Source of the DNA: Halalkalibacter okhensis
GTDB lineage: Bacteria; Bacillota; Bacilli; Bacillales; Bacillaceae_D
Assembly (NCBI RefSeq): GCF_000787375.1
Contig: NZ_JRJU01000029.1
Span: 1-48,050, forward strand
Reading direction: 5' to 3'
Length of the DNA: 48,050 nt
The translations under genes and the position numbers were made by a program. Below are positions 1-9,158 of this stretch, in pieces; the stretch's first letter is position 1, and every line of letters begins with the position of its first letter. The notes under the pieces were generated by a model that was not told where the DNA came from, searched no databases, and saw only the letters and a list, made by a program, of their open reading frames with translations.

Positions 1-190
1 CGCCAATCCCCCAAAAGGCAAAAAGCAGCCTTTCTTATCCAAAAGAGAGCGAACAAGTTTGTAATGGCTCCGCACGTTGCGCGCCAATAGGAGAAGAGCA
101 CTCCTATTGGCTTAAAACATAGCAACGGCTCCGCACATTACATTGCCAATCCCCCAAAAGGCAAAAAGCAGCCTTTTGGGGGATTGGCTT
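1..190. repeat. Tandem hairpin-forming intergenic repeats upstream of fabH
   Basis: Two related units with a 61-base period each contain GGCTCCGCAC (66-75 and 127-136) followed by a hairpin that begins GCCAAT. One hairpin is GCCAATAGGAG/CTCCTATTGGC with a 7-base loop (about 92-120). The other is a perfect 18-bp stem, GCCAATCCCCCAAAAGGC, with loop AAAAAGCA (about 144-187). Bases 3-34 repeat the left arm and loop of the second hairpin but lack its full right arm. The stem sequence varies while the flanking GGCTCCGCAC and the GCCAAT/ATTGGC ends are kept, as expected for a REP/BIME-like element. The array probably starts outside the window. No ORF of note. Confidence 0.8.
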
Positions 191-191
191 G

Positions 192-220
192 TAGACATAT
201 TCTTGTTCTTACTGTAAAAT
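192..220 (+). promoter_or_regulatory. Predicted SigA promoter of fabH-fabF
   Basis: A -35 TAGACA (192-197) is followed after 17 bases by a -10 TAAAAT (215-220), both close to the SigA consensus. The -10 abuts the FapR box, so repressor bound there would block RNA polymerase. Confidence 0.6.
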
Positions 221-236
221 TAGGATCAGGTACTAA
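220..236. promoter_or_regulatory. FapR operator upstream of fabH-fabF
   Basis: TTAGGATCAGGTACTAA read on the other strand is TTAGTACCTGATCCTAA, matching the imperfect inverted-repeat consensus of FapR, the malonyl-CoA-responsive repressor of Bacillus lipid genes. It lies just after the predicted -10. fabHA-fabF belongs to the FapR regulon in B. subtilis, and a second similar box precedes fabI in this window. Confidence 0.75.
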
Positions 237-281
237 TAATAACCCAAAAGGTCGTGTGCTCGCGAAAGGGGATTGAGTAAG

Positions 282-1220
282 ATGACAAAAGCAGGAATTT
301 TAGGGATGGGAAGCTACATTGGAGAAGAGCTTGTCACAAATGCTGATTTTGAAAAGAAGATAGATACAAATGATGAATGGATTCGGACGAGAACTGGAAT
401 TGAAGAAAGACGTTTTGCGCCTAAAGATGTGGATAGCTCTGATATGGCTTACTTAGCAGCGAGAGATGCTTTGGAGCATGCTGAAATTTCGGCTGAGGAT
501 ATTGACTTGATTTTGGTAGCAACGGTTACGCCGGATATGCCTTTTCCAACAGTGTCTACATTAATCCAACACCGACTAGGGGCCAAAAAGGCAGCTGCAA
601 TGGACATTAGTGCAGCCTGCGCGGGATTTATTTATGGCCTTGCAACGGGACAGCAATTTATTGAAAATGGTGCATACAAGAATATTCTTGTCGTTGGAGT
701 GGAAAAATTATCAAAAATTACTGATTTTACTGATCGTAATACTGCCGTGTTATTTGGAGATGGTGCGGGGGCAGCAGTTCTAGGGCCGGTTTCTGAAGAT
801 AAAGGCATTCTAGCCTTTGAATTAGGTGCTGATGGCACGGGTGCCATGCATATAAACCAACAAGGTGAATACTTACAAATGAATGGCCGTGAGGTATTTA
901 AATTTGCCGTTCGTCAAATGGGGGATTCATCACTACGAGTGCTTGAGAAAGCGGGCTTAACAAAAGAGGACTGTGATTTTCTTGTGCCGCACCAAGCAAA
1001 TATTCGCATAATGGAAGCGGCTAGAGAACGATTGGACCTACCTGTAGAAAAGATGTCGAAAACTGTTCATAAATATGGAAATACCTCATCTGCCTCTATC
1101 CCTATGGCTATGGTAGATGAATTAAGAAGCGGGAAAATTAAAGATGGAGATCTTCTTGTTTTAGTAGGGTTTGGAGCTGGACTCGTTTGGGGCTCTGTTG
1201 CCATTAGATGGGGAAAATAA
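282..1220 (+). CDS. fabH: 3-oxoacyl-ACP synthase III (FabH)
   Basis: Initiates fatty-acid chain formation in the cytoplasm by condensing acyl-CoA (branched primers in Bacillus) with malonyl-ACP. The 312-residue product equals the usual FabHA length. The thiolase-fold triad is visible: Cys in SAACAGF near residue 113, His in PHQANI near 240 and Asn in YGNTSS near 270. The ATG at 282 is preferred over the TTG at 273 because the ribosome site GAAAGGGGA ends 9 bases before it. It is the first gene of a two-gene operon with fabF, 25 bases downstream, behind a FapR box. Family and motifs are seen; primer preference is inferred from the genus. Confidence 0.97.
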   Translation: MTKAGILGMGSYIGEELVTNADFEKKIDTNDEWIRTRTGIEERRFAPKDVDSSDMAYLAARDALEHAEISAEDIDLILVATVTPDMPFPTVSTLIQHRLGAKKAAAMDISAACAGFIYGLATGQQFIENGAYKNILVVGVEKLSKITDFTDRNTAVLFGDGAGAAVLGPVSEDKGILAFELGADGTGAMHINQQGEYLQMNGREVFKFAVRQMGDSSLRVLEKAGLTKEDCDFLVPHQANIRIMEAARERLDLPVEKMSKTVHKYGNTSSASIPMAMVDELRSGKIKDGDLLVLVGFGAGLVWGSVAIRWGK

Positions 1221-1245
1221 CCATTACGTAAAGGAGAGAATTATT

Positions 1246-2487
1246 TTGGATAAAAGACGTGTTGTAATTACTGGAATGGGTGCGGTAACTCCGCTTGGTT
1301 TAGATGTTGAAACGACGTGGAACAATGCAATTGCTGGGAAGTCTGGCGTCGGTCCTTTAACTAGAGTTCCGGCTGAAGAGTTTCCGATGAAAGTCGCCGC
1401 TGAGATTAATGATTTTGATCCGGCTGCATTTATGGATAAAAAAGAAGCACGCAAAATGGATAGATTTACACAATTTGCCGTCGCTTCTTCACTAATGGCT
1501 TTAAAAGATGCTAATTTAGAAATTACAGAAGACATTGCTCCCCGAGTGGGGGTTTGGATTGGTTCTGGAATTGGTGGAATGGAAACATACGAACAAAATT
1601 TTCGTCAGTTTCTAGAAAAAGGACATCGTCGTGTTAGTCCATTTTTTGTACCAATGATGATTCCAGATATGGCGTCAGGGCAAGTTTCAATCACAACAGG
1701 AGCAAAAGGAATTAATTCGTGCTCAGTTACGGCTTGTGCATCTGGAACGAACTCAATTGGAGATGCCTTTAAAGTCATTCAACGTGGCGATGCTGATGTA
1801 ATGATTACAGGTGGTTCCGAAGCACCAATTACAAATATGGCCGTTGCAGGCTTCTGCTCAGCAAAAGCTGTCTCTACAAGTACGGATCCTAAAACTGCCT
1901 CAAGACCATTTGATGCAAATCGTGATGGCTTTGTAATGGGAGAAGGTGCGGGGATTCTAATTCTTGAAAGTTTGGAATCTGCGAAAAAGCGTGGCGCAAC
2001 CATTTATGCTGAAATAGTTGGTTACGGGGCAACTGGCGATGCGCACCATGTAACAGCACCGGCACCAGAAGGAGAAGGTGGTGCTAGAGCTATGAAGCAA
2101 GCCATTGAAGATGCTGGATTAAAACCAGATGACATTGATTATTTAAATGCTCATGGTACGAGCACCCCGTATAATGATAAATTTGAAACAATGGCAGCGA
2201 AATCCGTTTTTGGTGAGCATGCTTACAAGTTAGCTGTAAGTTCAACAAAATCAATGACTGGGCACTTATTAGGCGCAGCTGGTGCTGTCGAGGCGATTCT
2301 GTCTATTAAGGCAATTAATGAAGGGATCATTCCTCCAACAATTAATTATGAGACAAAAGACCCTGACTGTGATTTGGATTATGTACCAAATGAGGCGCGT
2401 AAACAGCCTGTACGAGCTGCATTAAGTAACTCATTAGGTTTTGGTGGACACAACGCTACACTTGTTTTTAAAGAATATACTGAATAA
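1246..2487 (+). CDS. fabF: 3-oxoacyl-ACP synthase II (FabF)
   Basis: Elongating beta-ketoacyl-ACP synthase of type II fatty-acid synthesis, condensing acyl-ACP with malonyl-ACP. The TTG at 1246 lies 8 bases after AAGGAGAG and gives 413 residues, the family's usual length; the longer frame reaching back into fabH has no ribosome site. The Cys-His-His triad is present: VTACASGT (Cys near 163), NAHGTST and TGHLLGAAG in the C-terminal half. It is cotranscribed with fabH and followed by a strong terminator shared with the convergent lcp gene. FapR control is inferred from the operator upstream of fabH. Confidence 0.97.
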   Translation: MDKRRVVITGMGAVTPLGLDVETTWNNAIAGKSGVGPLTRVPAEEFPMKVAAEINDFDPAAFMDKKEARKMDRFTQFAVASSLMALKDANLEITEDIAPRVGVWIGSGIGGMETYEQNFRQFLEKGHRRVSPFFVPMMIPDMASGQVSITTGAKGINSCSVTACASGTNSIGDAFKVIQRGDADVMITGGSEAPITNMAVAGFCSAKAVSTSTDPKTASRPFDANRDGFVMGEGAGILILESLESAKKRGATIYAEIVGYGATGDAHHVTAPAPEGEGGARAMKQAIEDAGLKPDDIDYLNAHGTSTPYNDKFETMAAKSVFGEHAYKLAVSSTKSMTGHLLGAAGAVEAILSIKAINEGIIPPTINYETKDPDCDLDYVPNEARKQPVRAALSNSLGFGGHNATLVFKEYTE

Positions 2488-2490
2488 GAT

Positions 2491-2550
2491 AAAGGCTAGA
2501 CTACCTAAATTTCTGCATCTTAGGAATATAGGTAAGTCAGCCTTTTTTTA
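2491..2550. terminator. Terminator after fabF, shared with convergent gene
   Basis: AAAGGCT..ACCT pairs with AGGT..AGCCTTT around a loop of about 25 bases, followed by a T run on the + strand. It sits between fabF and the convergent LCP gene and may serve both directions. Confidence 0.75.
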
Positions 2551-3561
2551 GTTTAGATGAGGTTCATCTTGATCTGTTTTAGCAAAAAAAGTCAGAAGTG
2601 CCTCGCGATTTGCCTCAATATCAATATCTAAGACGGCTCCAGCATGTTGGTAAGAAGCATCTGTAAAACTATTGTCAATGGGGATACGAATGGTTTCAAT
2701 GGTATCAATAGGATTTAACACCACATCTCGTCCGAGGCTAAGCATTTTAGCTGTACGCATATTTGTATCGATATGTGGTTCCAGCACCCCTATAAGCTTG
2801 GGGATTTTTGTCACTCCGGATAGACTAAATAGTTCATCTTTTAAATGTTGGACAATCTCTTGTTGTCGTTTAACGCGACCGAAGTCATTTTCATAATCTT
2901 TTCGGAACCGAACGTATTTTAGAGTTTCTTCCCCGTCTAATTTTTGAGCCCCAGGAGTAAAGCTGATAGCATTATTTGGATCGATCATCTGTCGTTCTAT
3001 GGTTACGTCGATTCCATTTGGAGCTATCGTATCAACCAATTTGATAAACCCGTCAAAGTTAGCAAGAGCATAATAATGGATATTTAGATTAAAGTTATGT
3101 TCGAGCGTTTGCTGGAGTAATTCCACGCCCCCAAATGCAAACGAAGCATTAATTTTATTTTTTGATCTTCCAGGTATTTCAACATAGGAATCACGCATAA
3201 TCGATGCAATCTTGGTATCTCCATTTGTGGGATTATACTGAGCTATCATGATGGTATCTGTGCGTGCAATTTCATCTTTGGATGTATCCATTCCGACTAA
3301 AAGCACGTTAATGGGCTCATTATTTTCAGGTTCTTTTGCTTTGATGATTGTATTAGTACCTTCATTTTGGAAGTCCTTTGGTTTATTGCTTGTTGGTTTA
3401 ACGATTTCTTGCTGAGTCTCTGCTTTTCCGGCCTCATACTGAGTAAATATGTACGTTGATACGGCACCAATAAGCAAGAGAAATGTGAGACTAGAAATGA
3501 TAACAAGGTTTCGATAACGTCTTCGTTTTCTTATCTCCTTTAGACTTTTACGGGTGGACAA
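2548..3561 (-). CDS. LytR-CpsA-Psr (LCP) family wall-polymer transferase
   Basis: LCP proteins transfer wall teichoic acid or other anionic polymers from lipid carriers to peptidoglycan on the outer membrane face. The 337-residue protein has a basic N-terminus and one membrane anchor (about residues 18-40), then the LCP domain from about 83: NVLLVGMDTS, ARTDTIMIAQYNP, SIMRDSYVEIPG, KINASFAFGG and a conserved RFRKDYENDFGR segment. The start is a TTG six bases after GAGGAGGG. It is monocistronic and convergent with fabF. Subfamily (TagT/U/V-like or YwtF-like) cannot be assigned from the sequence alone. Confidence 0.93.
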   Translation of the reverse strand: MSTRKSLKEIRKRRRYRNLVIISSLTFLLLIGAVSTYIFTQYEAGKAETQQEIVKPTSNKPKDFQNEGTNTIIKAKEPENNEPINVLLVGMDTSKDEIARTDTIMIAQYNPTNGDTKIASIMRDSYVEIPGRSKNKINASFAFGGVELLQQTLEHNFNLNIHYYALANFDGFIKLVDTIAPNGIDVTIERQMIDPNNAISFTPGAQKLDGEETLKYVRFRKDYENDFGRVKRQQEIVQHLKDELFSLSGVTKIPKLIGVLEPHIDTNMRTAKMLSLGRDVVLNPIDTIETIRIPIDNSFTDASYQHAGAVLDIDIEANREALLTFFAKTDQDEPHLN

Positions 3562-3743
3562 TGGAAGCCCTCCTCATGTGATAATTATTGGTATGACATA
3601 GGATTAAACTTGATTGCAAACACTATACAATAATAATACTCTTGGATACTGAACGAAAACATAGTAATATTATTCGTTGGAAATGACTTTTTCATGAATG
3701 AAAATGTAAAATAATTCGTTTTGCAGGAGGGGGAAAAGGTTTA

Positions 3744-5027
3744 ATGAATCATTTAGACCTATATAACAAAAAAAGAATGAATACGGCCGAAGAGGCAGTA
3801 TTGCTTATAGAGTCGAACGAAGACATTATTGTTCCATTGGCAGTAGGAGAACCACCAGCATTAATGAGTGCTTTAGATTCTCATAAAACATTGAAGGGAA
3901 ATCGTTTGTTTCAAATGCTGTCACTCAGACCCGTTATTGACGTCGAACCGTCAAAAATAAAATTGATCTCCATGTTTTTAAATAAAGACGAGCGGAGAGG
4001 TTTTTATGAAAAAGAACTTGACCTTCTCCCGAATCATTTTTCAGATGTACCAGCAATTCTTGAAGAAACGGCAAAAGAGATGGTAATAATGGCAACGGTT
4101 TCTCCTATGGATGATCATGGGTACTTTTCACTTGGTACAAATTGTGATTATATTTATCCTCTTCTTAATAAAGCGAAAAAAGTAATCGTTGAAGTGAATA
4201 AGGAAATGCCTTATACATTTGGAGAGAATCGCATTCACATTTCTGAAGTAGACGGTTTGGTTGAACATCATGCTACCTTACCTGTGACACCAGAAATTCC
4301 TTTAAGAGAAGAAGATAAAGTAATTGGCGAGACAGTTGCGAAGATGATTAACGATGGGGATACTCTTCAAATTGGTTTTGGTGCCATTCCGAATGCAATT
4401 ATGAACTATTTAAAGAATCATAAGGATTTAACGATCTTTACTGAGATGATTCCTGATAAGGTCGTGGATTTATTTGACGCAGGAGCCATTACGAATTCAA
4501 ATAATCCACTAAAAAAAGGAAGTATGACAGCGACGTTTGCTTTTGGTTCAAAAAAATTATATGACTTTATGCACAACAATGAGCAAGTTCAAATGTTCCC
4601 TGTGACCAAAACGAATGATAGTAGAATCATTGCGCAAATTGACCAACTAGTTACAATTAATGCTACGGTTGAAGTAGACTTTTTTGGTCAATGTAATTCT
4701 GAATCAATTGGGGGAAGATATTATTCTTCTACTGGAGGACAAGCAGATTTTGGTATTGGAGCAAGAATGGCAAATAATGGGAAAGGAATTATCTGTTTAC
4801 ATTCAACAGCAAAAAACGGCACAATATCAAAGATTGTACCTACTCTTGCAAAAGGGTCAGTTGTAACAACGTCCAAAAATGATGTTGATTATGTTGTTAC
4901 TGAATACGGAGTCGCGAAATTAAGAGGGAAAACGATTCGGGAAAGAGTTGAGGCATTAATTCAAATTGCCCATCCAAACTTCCGTGATGAACTAACACTA
5001 GAGGCTGAGAAGATGGGATATCGTTAA
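3744..5027 (+). CDS. Acetyl-CoA hydrolase/4-hydroxybutyrate CoA-transferase family protein
   Basis: Family I CoA-transferase-type enzyme of 427 residues, with N-terminal and C-terminal acetyl-CoA hydrolase/transferase domains. IGFGAIPNAIM (about 211) and FTEMIPDKVVDL (about 232) hold the expected CoA-binding and catalytic glutamate region; the C-terminal part has STGGQADFGIGA and VVTEYGVAKLRGKT, typical of the family. It probably moves CoA between acetyl-CoA and a short carboxylic acid such as butyrate or propionate; the substrate cannot be read from sequence. The ATG follows GGAGGGGG by about 9 bases. It stands alone, followed at once by a palindromic repeat that may act as its terminator. 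Confidence 0.88.
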   Translation: MNHLDLYNKKRMNTAEEAVLLIESNEDIIVPLAVGEPPALMSALDSHKTLKGNRLFQMLSLRPVIDVEPSKIKLISMFLNKDERRGFYEKELDLLPNHFSDVPAILEETAKEMVIMATVSPMDDHGYFSLGTNCDYIYPLLNKAKKVIVEVNKEMPYTFGENRIHISEVDGLVEHHATLPVTPEIPLREEDKVIGETVAKMINDGDTLQIGFGAIPNAIMNYLKNHKDLTIFTEMIPDKVVDLFDAGAITNSNNPLKKGSMTATFAFGSKKLYDFMHNNEQVQMFPVTKTNDSRIIAQIDQLVTINATVEVDFFGQCNSESIGGRYYSSTGGQADFGIGARMANNGKGIICLHSTAKNGTISKIVPTLAKGSVVTTSKNDVDYVVTEYGVAKLRGKTIRERVEALIQIAHPNFRDELTLEAEKMGYR

Positions 5028-5040
5028 GGCAGAATATAAA

Positions 5041-5176
5041 TTGTCTCAAAATAAGGATTTTCCCGCGTCAAAAAGTATGCTCACTTCTAGAAGACCACTG
5101 AAAAGGGTACCATTTTCACCTTTTTCAGTGTCTCACTTGTAGAGCATCTTTTTTTCGGGGAGCTTAAATTGAGACA
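5041..5176. repeat. 136-bp palindromic MITE-like element
   Basis: The ends TTGTCTCAA (5041-5049) and TTGAGACAA (5168-5176) are perfect inverted repeats, and nearly the whole interval folds on itself: ATGCTC/GAGCAT, then the core GACCACTGAAAAGGGT against CACCTTTTTCAGTG. The core recurs near 42630 and 47455. It has no coding capacity. No clear target duplication was seen. Position 14 bases after a stop codon means it may also terminate transcription. Confidence 0.65.
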
Positions 5177-5260
5177 ACCTCACCACTCATGATTGTCAGT
5201 CTTAGGTGTTCCTTTTATAAGTACCCGTATGAAATGTCATTGAAACCACTTTTTATACAT

Positions 5261-7762
5261 TTATTTATATTTAGTGTTAAGCCATTGGAGTGCTTCGTTT
5301 TTTGTTTTGATTTCCTTTTCCAGTTGCAAACCTGTTAACTGCTGTAGAATTTGAGAAAAAACAGGGCCCGGTTTGATTCCATTTTTGATTAAATCAGATC
5401 CAGTTAGTAACGGTTTTATTTGTCTTCTTCTTTCAAAATAGGTTTTTATATGCTCATTATTTGATAGTTCTGTATAAATCAAAAGGGACTCGTCATCATA
5501 ATGTACCAATTGCTGATGAATGACACTCATGGATGCAGGTTGCTCCAGGTTGATCTCTTCCAACATCTCAAGATGCTGCATGATTTGGTTGTGTCGAGCT
5601 GTTAATGCAAAGGGCTTCACTTTCCTTCTCCATCCTTCTAGAGGGTAAGATAATATTAGAAAGACAAAAAAAGGATCCGGGATTTTATTAAGTATATTAT
5701 TTACCTTTATTATGTCCTCTTTCGTGGGACGACGTCCAAGTAACGTTGTCCATACATGAAGTTCATCAAGTAGCGTAATCGCTTTAACTATACAACCTTC
5801 ATTAACAAGTAACTCAAATTCACGTAATAGACGCTTGGCACTAATTTGTTTTAACAAAGGTATGGCATCAATGGCAAGCGTGAATGTTTGCTCAGTAAGT
5901 TGATAATCAAAACGTAGGGCGAAACGAACCGCCCGGATGATTCGTGTAGGGTCTTCAATAAAACTTAGCGTATGCAGAATGCGGATGTTCTTATGTTGAA
6001 GATCATTCTGACCTTGAAAAAAGTCGAGAAGTGTTCCGAAACGACTTTTGTTCATTTGGATAGCCATCGCATTAATCGTAAAGTCACGTCTTCTTAAATC
6101 TTCACGAATATTAGAAGCGCGCACATTCGGTAAGGCGGCTGGAGCATCGTAATACTCTGTCCGACAAGTGACAATATCAATTTTTAAGCCTCCTGGGGTC
6201 TTCCATGTCGCTGTACCAAATTTTTCATGCGACTTAACTTGGCCCCCTAGCTGTTGTGACAAAATGTTCGCAAAAGCAATACCATCGCCTTCTATAACTA
6301 AATCAATATCTTCATTTGTTCGCTGCAAAATGAAATCACGAACAATCCCGCCGATTAAATAAATGTTTACGCCTTGTTTATCCGCAATCGTACCAATTTT
6401 GATCAGAAGTTGATAACAGTCTATTGGTAACTGTTTCTTCATCAGTTCAACAATAGACTGTTTGTTCAATAGGCTTGTTTGCTTATGTAATTGTTCAATA
6501 ATATCAGTTCTAGATAAAATACCAATCATCTTGCTATTTGACAAAATAGGTATTCGTCCAATGTTATACTTCATCATTGTAGACTGGATTTCTTCTAATG
6601 ATGCATGCGGAGAAAGTGTTATAGGCTGTGTAGACATATACCCTTTAACTGGGGCATGTCCAAGCCCATGATGAGTCGCTTTATCCACATCACGACGAGA
6701 AATGATTCCTACTAGTACTCCTTGATCATTTACCACCGGAAATCCAGTATGTCCATATTGGAACATCTGTTCAAGTACTTCATTAATGGTATCATACGGT
6801 GAAACAGACTTTACGGGGGAAGCCATAATGTCCTTAGCAAAAATGGCAGGTTTTATGATGATCGATAATGATTTTTGGACGGTGTCGATAACGTCGTCTA
6901 GCTCTTTTTTCTTTACAGTAGCTGACGCAGCTTGAGCATGTCCTCCACCACCGAGTTGCGCCATTAATTCCTTTAGATCAACGCGAGAAGAACTAGCTCT
7001 TGCAACTACATAAACATGATCCTTCATTTTAACGATAGAAATTGCCACATCTGAATCAGTTGATTCAAGTAACCTTCTTGTTACTGTAGCAAGGCCGCTC
7101 TGATAGGTTGACAGCTCGTGTGTTGATAGGAAAAGGGTAATTCCTGAATCATAGTATTCTTTACCGTTTGTTAAAAGTGTTTGAAAGAGCTGTCTATTTT
7201 CAATCGACAATGGCTGTTCGGAGAAATGATCAACTAACGTAATGTCCATATCGAACTTCTTTAAAAGGGATGCGATATAAAGATCTCTTTCTGTTGTTTG
7301 TGGATAGGTGAAATTTCCTGTATCAGTATATATTCCCAAACCAAATAGTGTTGCTTCAAAGGGCGTAATGAAGATCTGTTCTTTATGTAATTTCTCAGTT
7401 AAAAGTGTAACGGTTGCCCCAACTTGTTCAATATAACGTTCGCCCTCCATAATGTCACCTTCTTTTGGAGCATGGTGATCATAGATGATGATTTGTACAT
7501 GTGGGGACAATTCTGATAATGGAATGCCCGTTCGTTCTAGGGATGCCACATCAACAAGAATTAACGTACGCACATGTTTCCAATTTACTTCTGTATAGGA
7601 TGAATAGGCAAGTTCATCTCGATAAATAGCTAGATAGGATTTAACGGTTGGGTGCTGTTTATCAGTTAGAGCCACTTTTGCTCCAGGATAAAGTTTCTGT
7701 GCTGCTAGCATGGAAGCTAGACCATCGAAGTCTAGGTTTACATGAGAAACAATAATATCCAT
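5261..7762 (-). CDS. DHH-CBS-CBS-tRNA nucleotidyltransferase fusion (putative A-adding enzyme)
   Basis: 833 residues with three modules. (1) A DHH/DHHA1 phosphoesterase-like region, about 1-305: HVNLDFDGLAS, YDHHAPKEGD and GGGGHAQAA. (2) Two CBS domains, about 310-430, probable nucleotide-sensing repeats. (3) A class II tRNA nucleotidyltransferase head from about 455: GGIVRD, EDIDLVIEGDG (metal-binding carboxylates), RTEYYDAPAALP and RRDFTINAMA, then the helical neck and body. The last module adds CCA-end nucleotides to tRNA. The RTEYYDAPAALP-type linker resembles that of Aquifex/Deinococcus-type A-adding enzymes rather than single CCA-adding enzymes; A-only activity is therefore inference. 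The start follows AAAGGAGG. Nothing suggests a frameshift. Confidence 0.88.
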   Translation of the reverse strand: MDIIVSHVNLDFDGLASMLAAQKLYPGAKVALTDKQHPTVKSYLAIYRDELAYSSYTEVNWKHVRTLILVDVASLERTGIPLSELSPHVQIIIYDHHAPKEGDIMEGERYIEQVGATVTLLTEKLHKEQIFITPFEATLFGLGIYTDTGNFTYPQTTERDLYIASLLKKFDMDITLVDHFSEQPLSIENRQLFQTLLTNGKEYYDSGITLFLSTHELSTYQSGLATVTRRLLESTDSDVAISIVKMKDHVYVVARASSSRVDLKELMAQLGGGGHAQAASATVKKKELDDVIDTVQKSLSIIIKPAIFAKDIMASPVKSVSPYDTINEVLEQMFQYGHTGFPVVNDQGVLVGIISRRDVDKATHHGLGHAPVKGYMSTQPITLSPHASLEEIQSTMMKYNIGRIPILSNSKMIGILSRTDIIEQLHKQTSLLNKQSIVELMKKQLPIDCYQLLIKIGTIADKQGVNIYLIGGIVRDFILQRTNEDIDLVIEGDGIAFANILSQQLGGQVKSHEKFGTATWKTPGGLKIDIVTCRTEYYDAPAALPNVRASNIREDLRRRDFTINAMAIQMNKSRFGTLLDFFQGQNDLQHKNIRILHTLSFIEDPTRIIRAVRFALRFDYQLTEQTFTLAIDAIPLLKQISAKRLLREFELLVNEGCIVKAITLLDELHVWTTLLGRRPTKEDIIKVNNILNKIPDPFFVFLILSYPLEGWRRKVKPFALTARHNQIMQHLEMLEEINLEQPASMSVIHQQLVHYDDESLLIYTELSNNEHIKTYFERRRQIKPLLTGSDLIKNGIKPGPVFSQILQQLTGLQLEKEIKTKNEALQWLNTKYK

Positions 7763-7844
7763 CTTTTTCCTCCTTTCTAAAAGTGAGTTATTCTATTTTA
7801 ACAAATCTAACTATGAATTGATAACAAAAGAAGAAAGAAGCTAG

Positions 7845-8495
7845 TCAACCTTCTTCTTCGATCATTAATCCTTTTAAGTCTATAGGAGGCCCTTCATATT
7901 GGTTCAAATAGGTTGATTTTTTCGCTTTTGCTAGCGTTTGAAATTCTTTCATCATTAATGCTTTGAAATTCTTTACTTGTTGTAGAGTTACTGGTTTTGA
8001 TTTAGCCAAATGAATGAGAAATTGTGTTTGATCAAACGATAGAAATGGAGAAGATGGTCCCGTTGTGATCCCAATCATCTTCAAGTCATATTTTTCATCT
8101 GAAACCAACTCGCAAATCGTAGGAAGGTGATTCGTTTTTGAAAGCTGATCAAAGGCTTCAATCGTTTTAATAGTTTGGTTGTATTTTTGGACGAGGTTCT
8201 TTAAATGTGTTAGGATTTCTTTACTAGTTTCGTCTAAATCATGCGCTGCGTGATAGAGTTCTTTTTCTGTCTTATAAAATTGTCGAAAGGTATCTCGAAT
8301 TTGCTGTTTCGATTGGAAATATCGTTCATATGAAAGTAGATGGTTTTCATTTGGATGGCTCGTATGGTTCTTTGTATGTTTAGTTCTATCGATTGGTTGG
8401 ACTTGATCCACACTCAAAACTTCAGTCATACGATTTACATAGGCAGCTTGTATACGCTCAGCTTTTGTTCGTGAAGCCCGAGAGATTCGAGTCAT
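7845..8495 (-). CDS. Hypothetical protein, charged, coiled-coil-like
   Basis: I do not recognise this 216-residue protein. It is soluble, lysine-rich and has no signal peptide or membrane segment. The first 60 residues are basic and probably disordered (RISRASRTKAERIQ, many His/Thr/Asn). Residues 65-130 look helical with heptad-like spacing (YFQSKQQIRDTFRQFYKTEKEL..), suggesting a coiled coil. The start at 8495 is chosen because AAAGGATGG lies about 9 bases upstream; a further ATG at 8507 would overlap that site. It lies 82 bases downstream of the DHH-CBS gene's start, on the same strand but transcribed towards it. Confidence 0.75.
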   Translation of the reverse strand: MTRISRASRTKAERIQAAYVNRMTEVLSVDQVQPIDRTKHTKNHTSHPNENHLLSYERYFQSKQQIRDTFRQFYKTEKELYHAAHDLDETSKEILTHLKNLVQKYNQTIKTIEAFDQLSKTNHLPTICELVSDEKYDLKMIGITTGPSSPFLSFDQTQFLIHLAKSKPVTLQQVKNFKALMMKEFQTLAKAKKSTYLNQYEGPPIDLKGLMIEEEG

Positions 8496-8618
8496 TACAG
8501 TCACCATCCTTTGATTGGTCTTTTAAAAGATACTATTAGTTTTATTCCGTGTGTAGCTTAAAAGTACCTGTTTATTATGAAAATTAATTGTTCAATAAAA
8601 TAGAAAGGATGCTTAAAT

Positions 8619-9116
8619 ATGCAAATAAGAAAGCTAGAAAGTAAAGATGCGAACCTTTTTAGAGAAATAAGACTACAAGCATTAAAACAAGTGCCTGAAG
8701 CCTTTGCAGCAAGCTATGAAGAAGAATTTCAAGAAGGAATCAGTTTTTTTGAATCAAAGTTATTGAATAAAGAAGTGTTCTTCGGATTGTTTAAAGAAGA
8801 AGACAAATTAGTTGGCATTATAAGTCTTTCACGTTCCACACTATTGAAAATGCAACATAAGGCGGCAATTGGAAGTGTATTTATTACTAAAGAGGCAAGA
8901 GGGAAGGGATTTGGGAAAAAGCTATTTACTCATGTTATGGAAAAGGCCCAAGCAGAAGGGATAGAGCAATTACAACTCGTCGTGGCAGCGCATAATGATA
9001 AAGCAAAACAACTATATGAATCTTTAGGCTTCCAACTATTCGGATTGGAAAAAAGGGCCCTGAAGGTAAACGGGGAATATATAGATGAAGAGTATATGAT
9101 GAAGATATTAAGATAA
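8619..9116 (+). CDS. GNAT family N-acetyltransferase
   Basis: 165-residue single-domain acetyl-CoA-dependent N-acetyltransferase. It starts with MQIRKLESKDANLFREIR, a common GNAT opening. Motif A, the acetyl-CoA pyrophosphate loop, is ITKEARGKGFGKKLF near residue 90, and the C-terminal motif is AHNDKAKQLYESLGFQLFG. The acceptor is unknown. AGAAAGGATG sits upstream of the ATG. It is transcribed alone and ends in a near-perfect 15-bp hairpin shared with the convergent SleB-like gene. Confidence 0.92.
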   Translation: MQIRKLESKDANLFREIRLQALKQVPEAFAASYEEEFQEGISFFESKLLNKEVFFGLFKEEDKLVGIISLSRSTLLKMQHKAAIGSVFITKEARGKGFGKKLFTHVMEKAQAEGIEQLQLVVAAHNDKAKQLYESLGFQLFGLEKRALKVNGEYIDEEYMMKILR

Positions 9117-9117
9117 C

Positions 9118-9153
9118 AAAAGAGGTCGAACCTAATGCGGTTCAACCTCTTTT
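9118..9153. terminator. Bidirectional terminator between GNAT and SleB-like genes
   Basis: AAAAGAGGTCGAACC (9118-9132), loop TAATGC, GGTTCAACCTCTTTT (9139-9153): 14 of 15 pairs, with T-rich ends on both strands. It separates two convergent genes. Confidence 0.88.
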
Positions 9154-9158
9154 CATAT

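Noticed and set aside
632-847. Antisense frame inside fabH and similar shadow frames in most genes
   Set aside because: Codon-shadow frames opposite well-identified genes, with no independent initiation signal.
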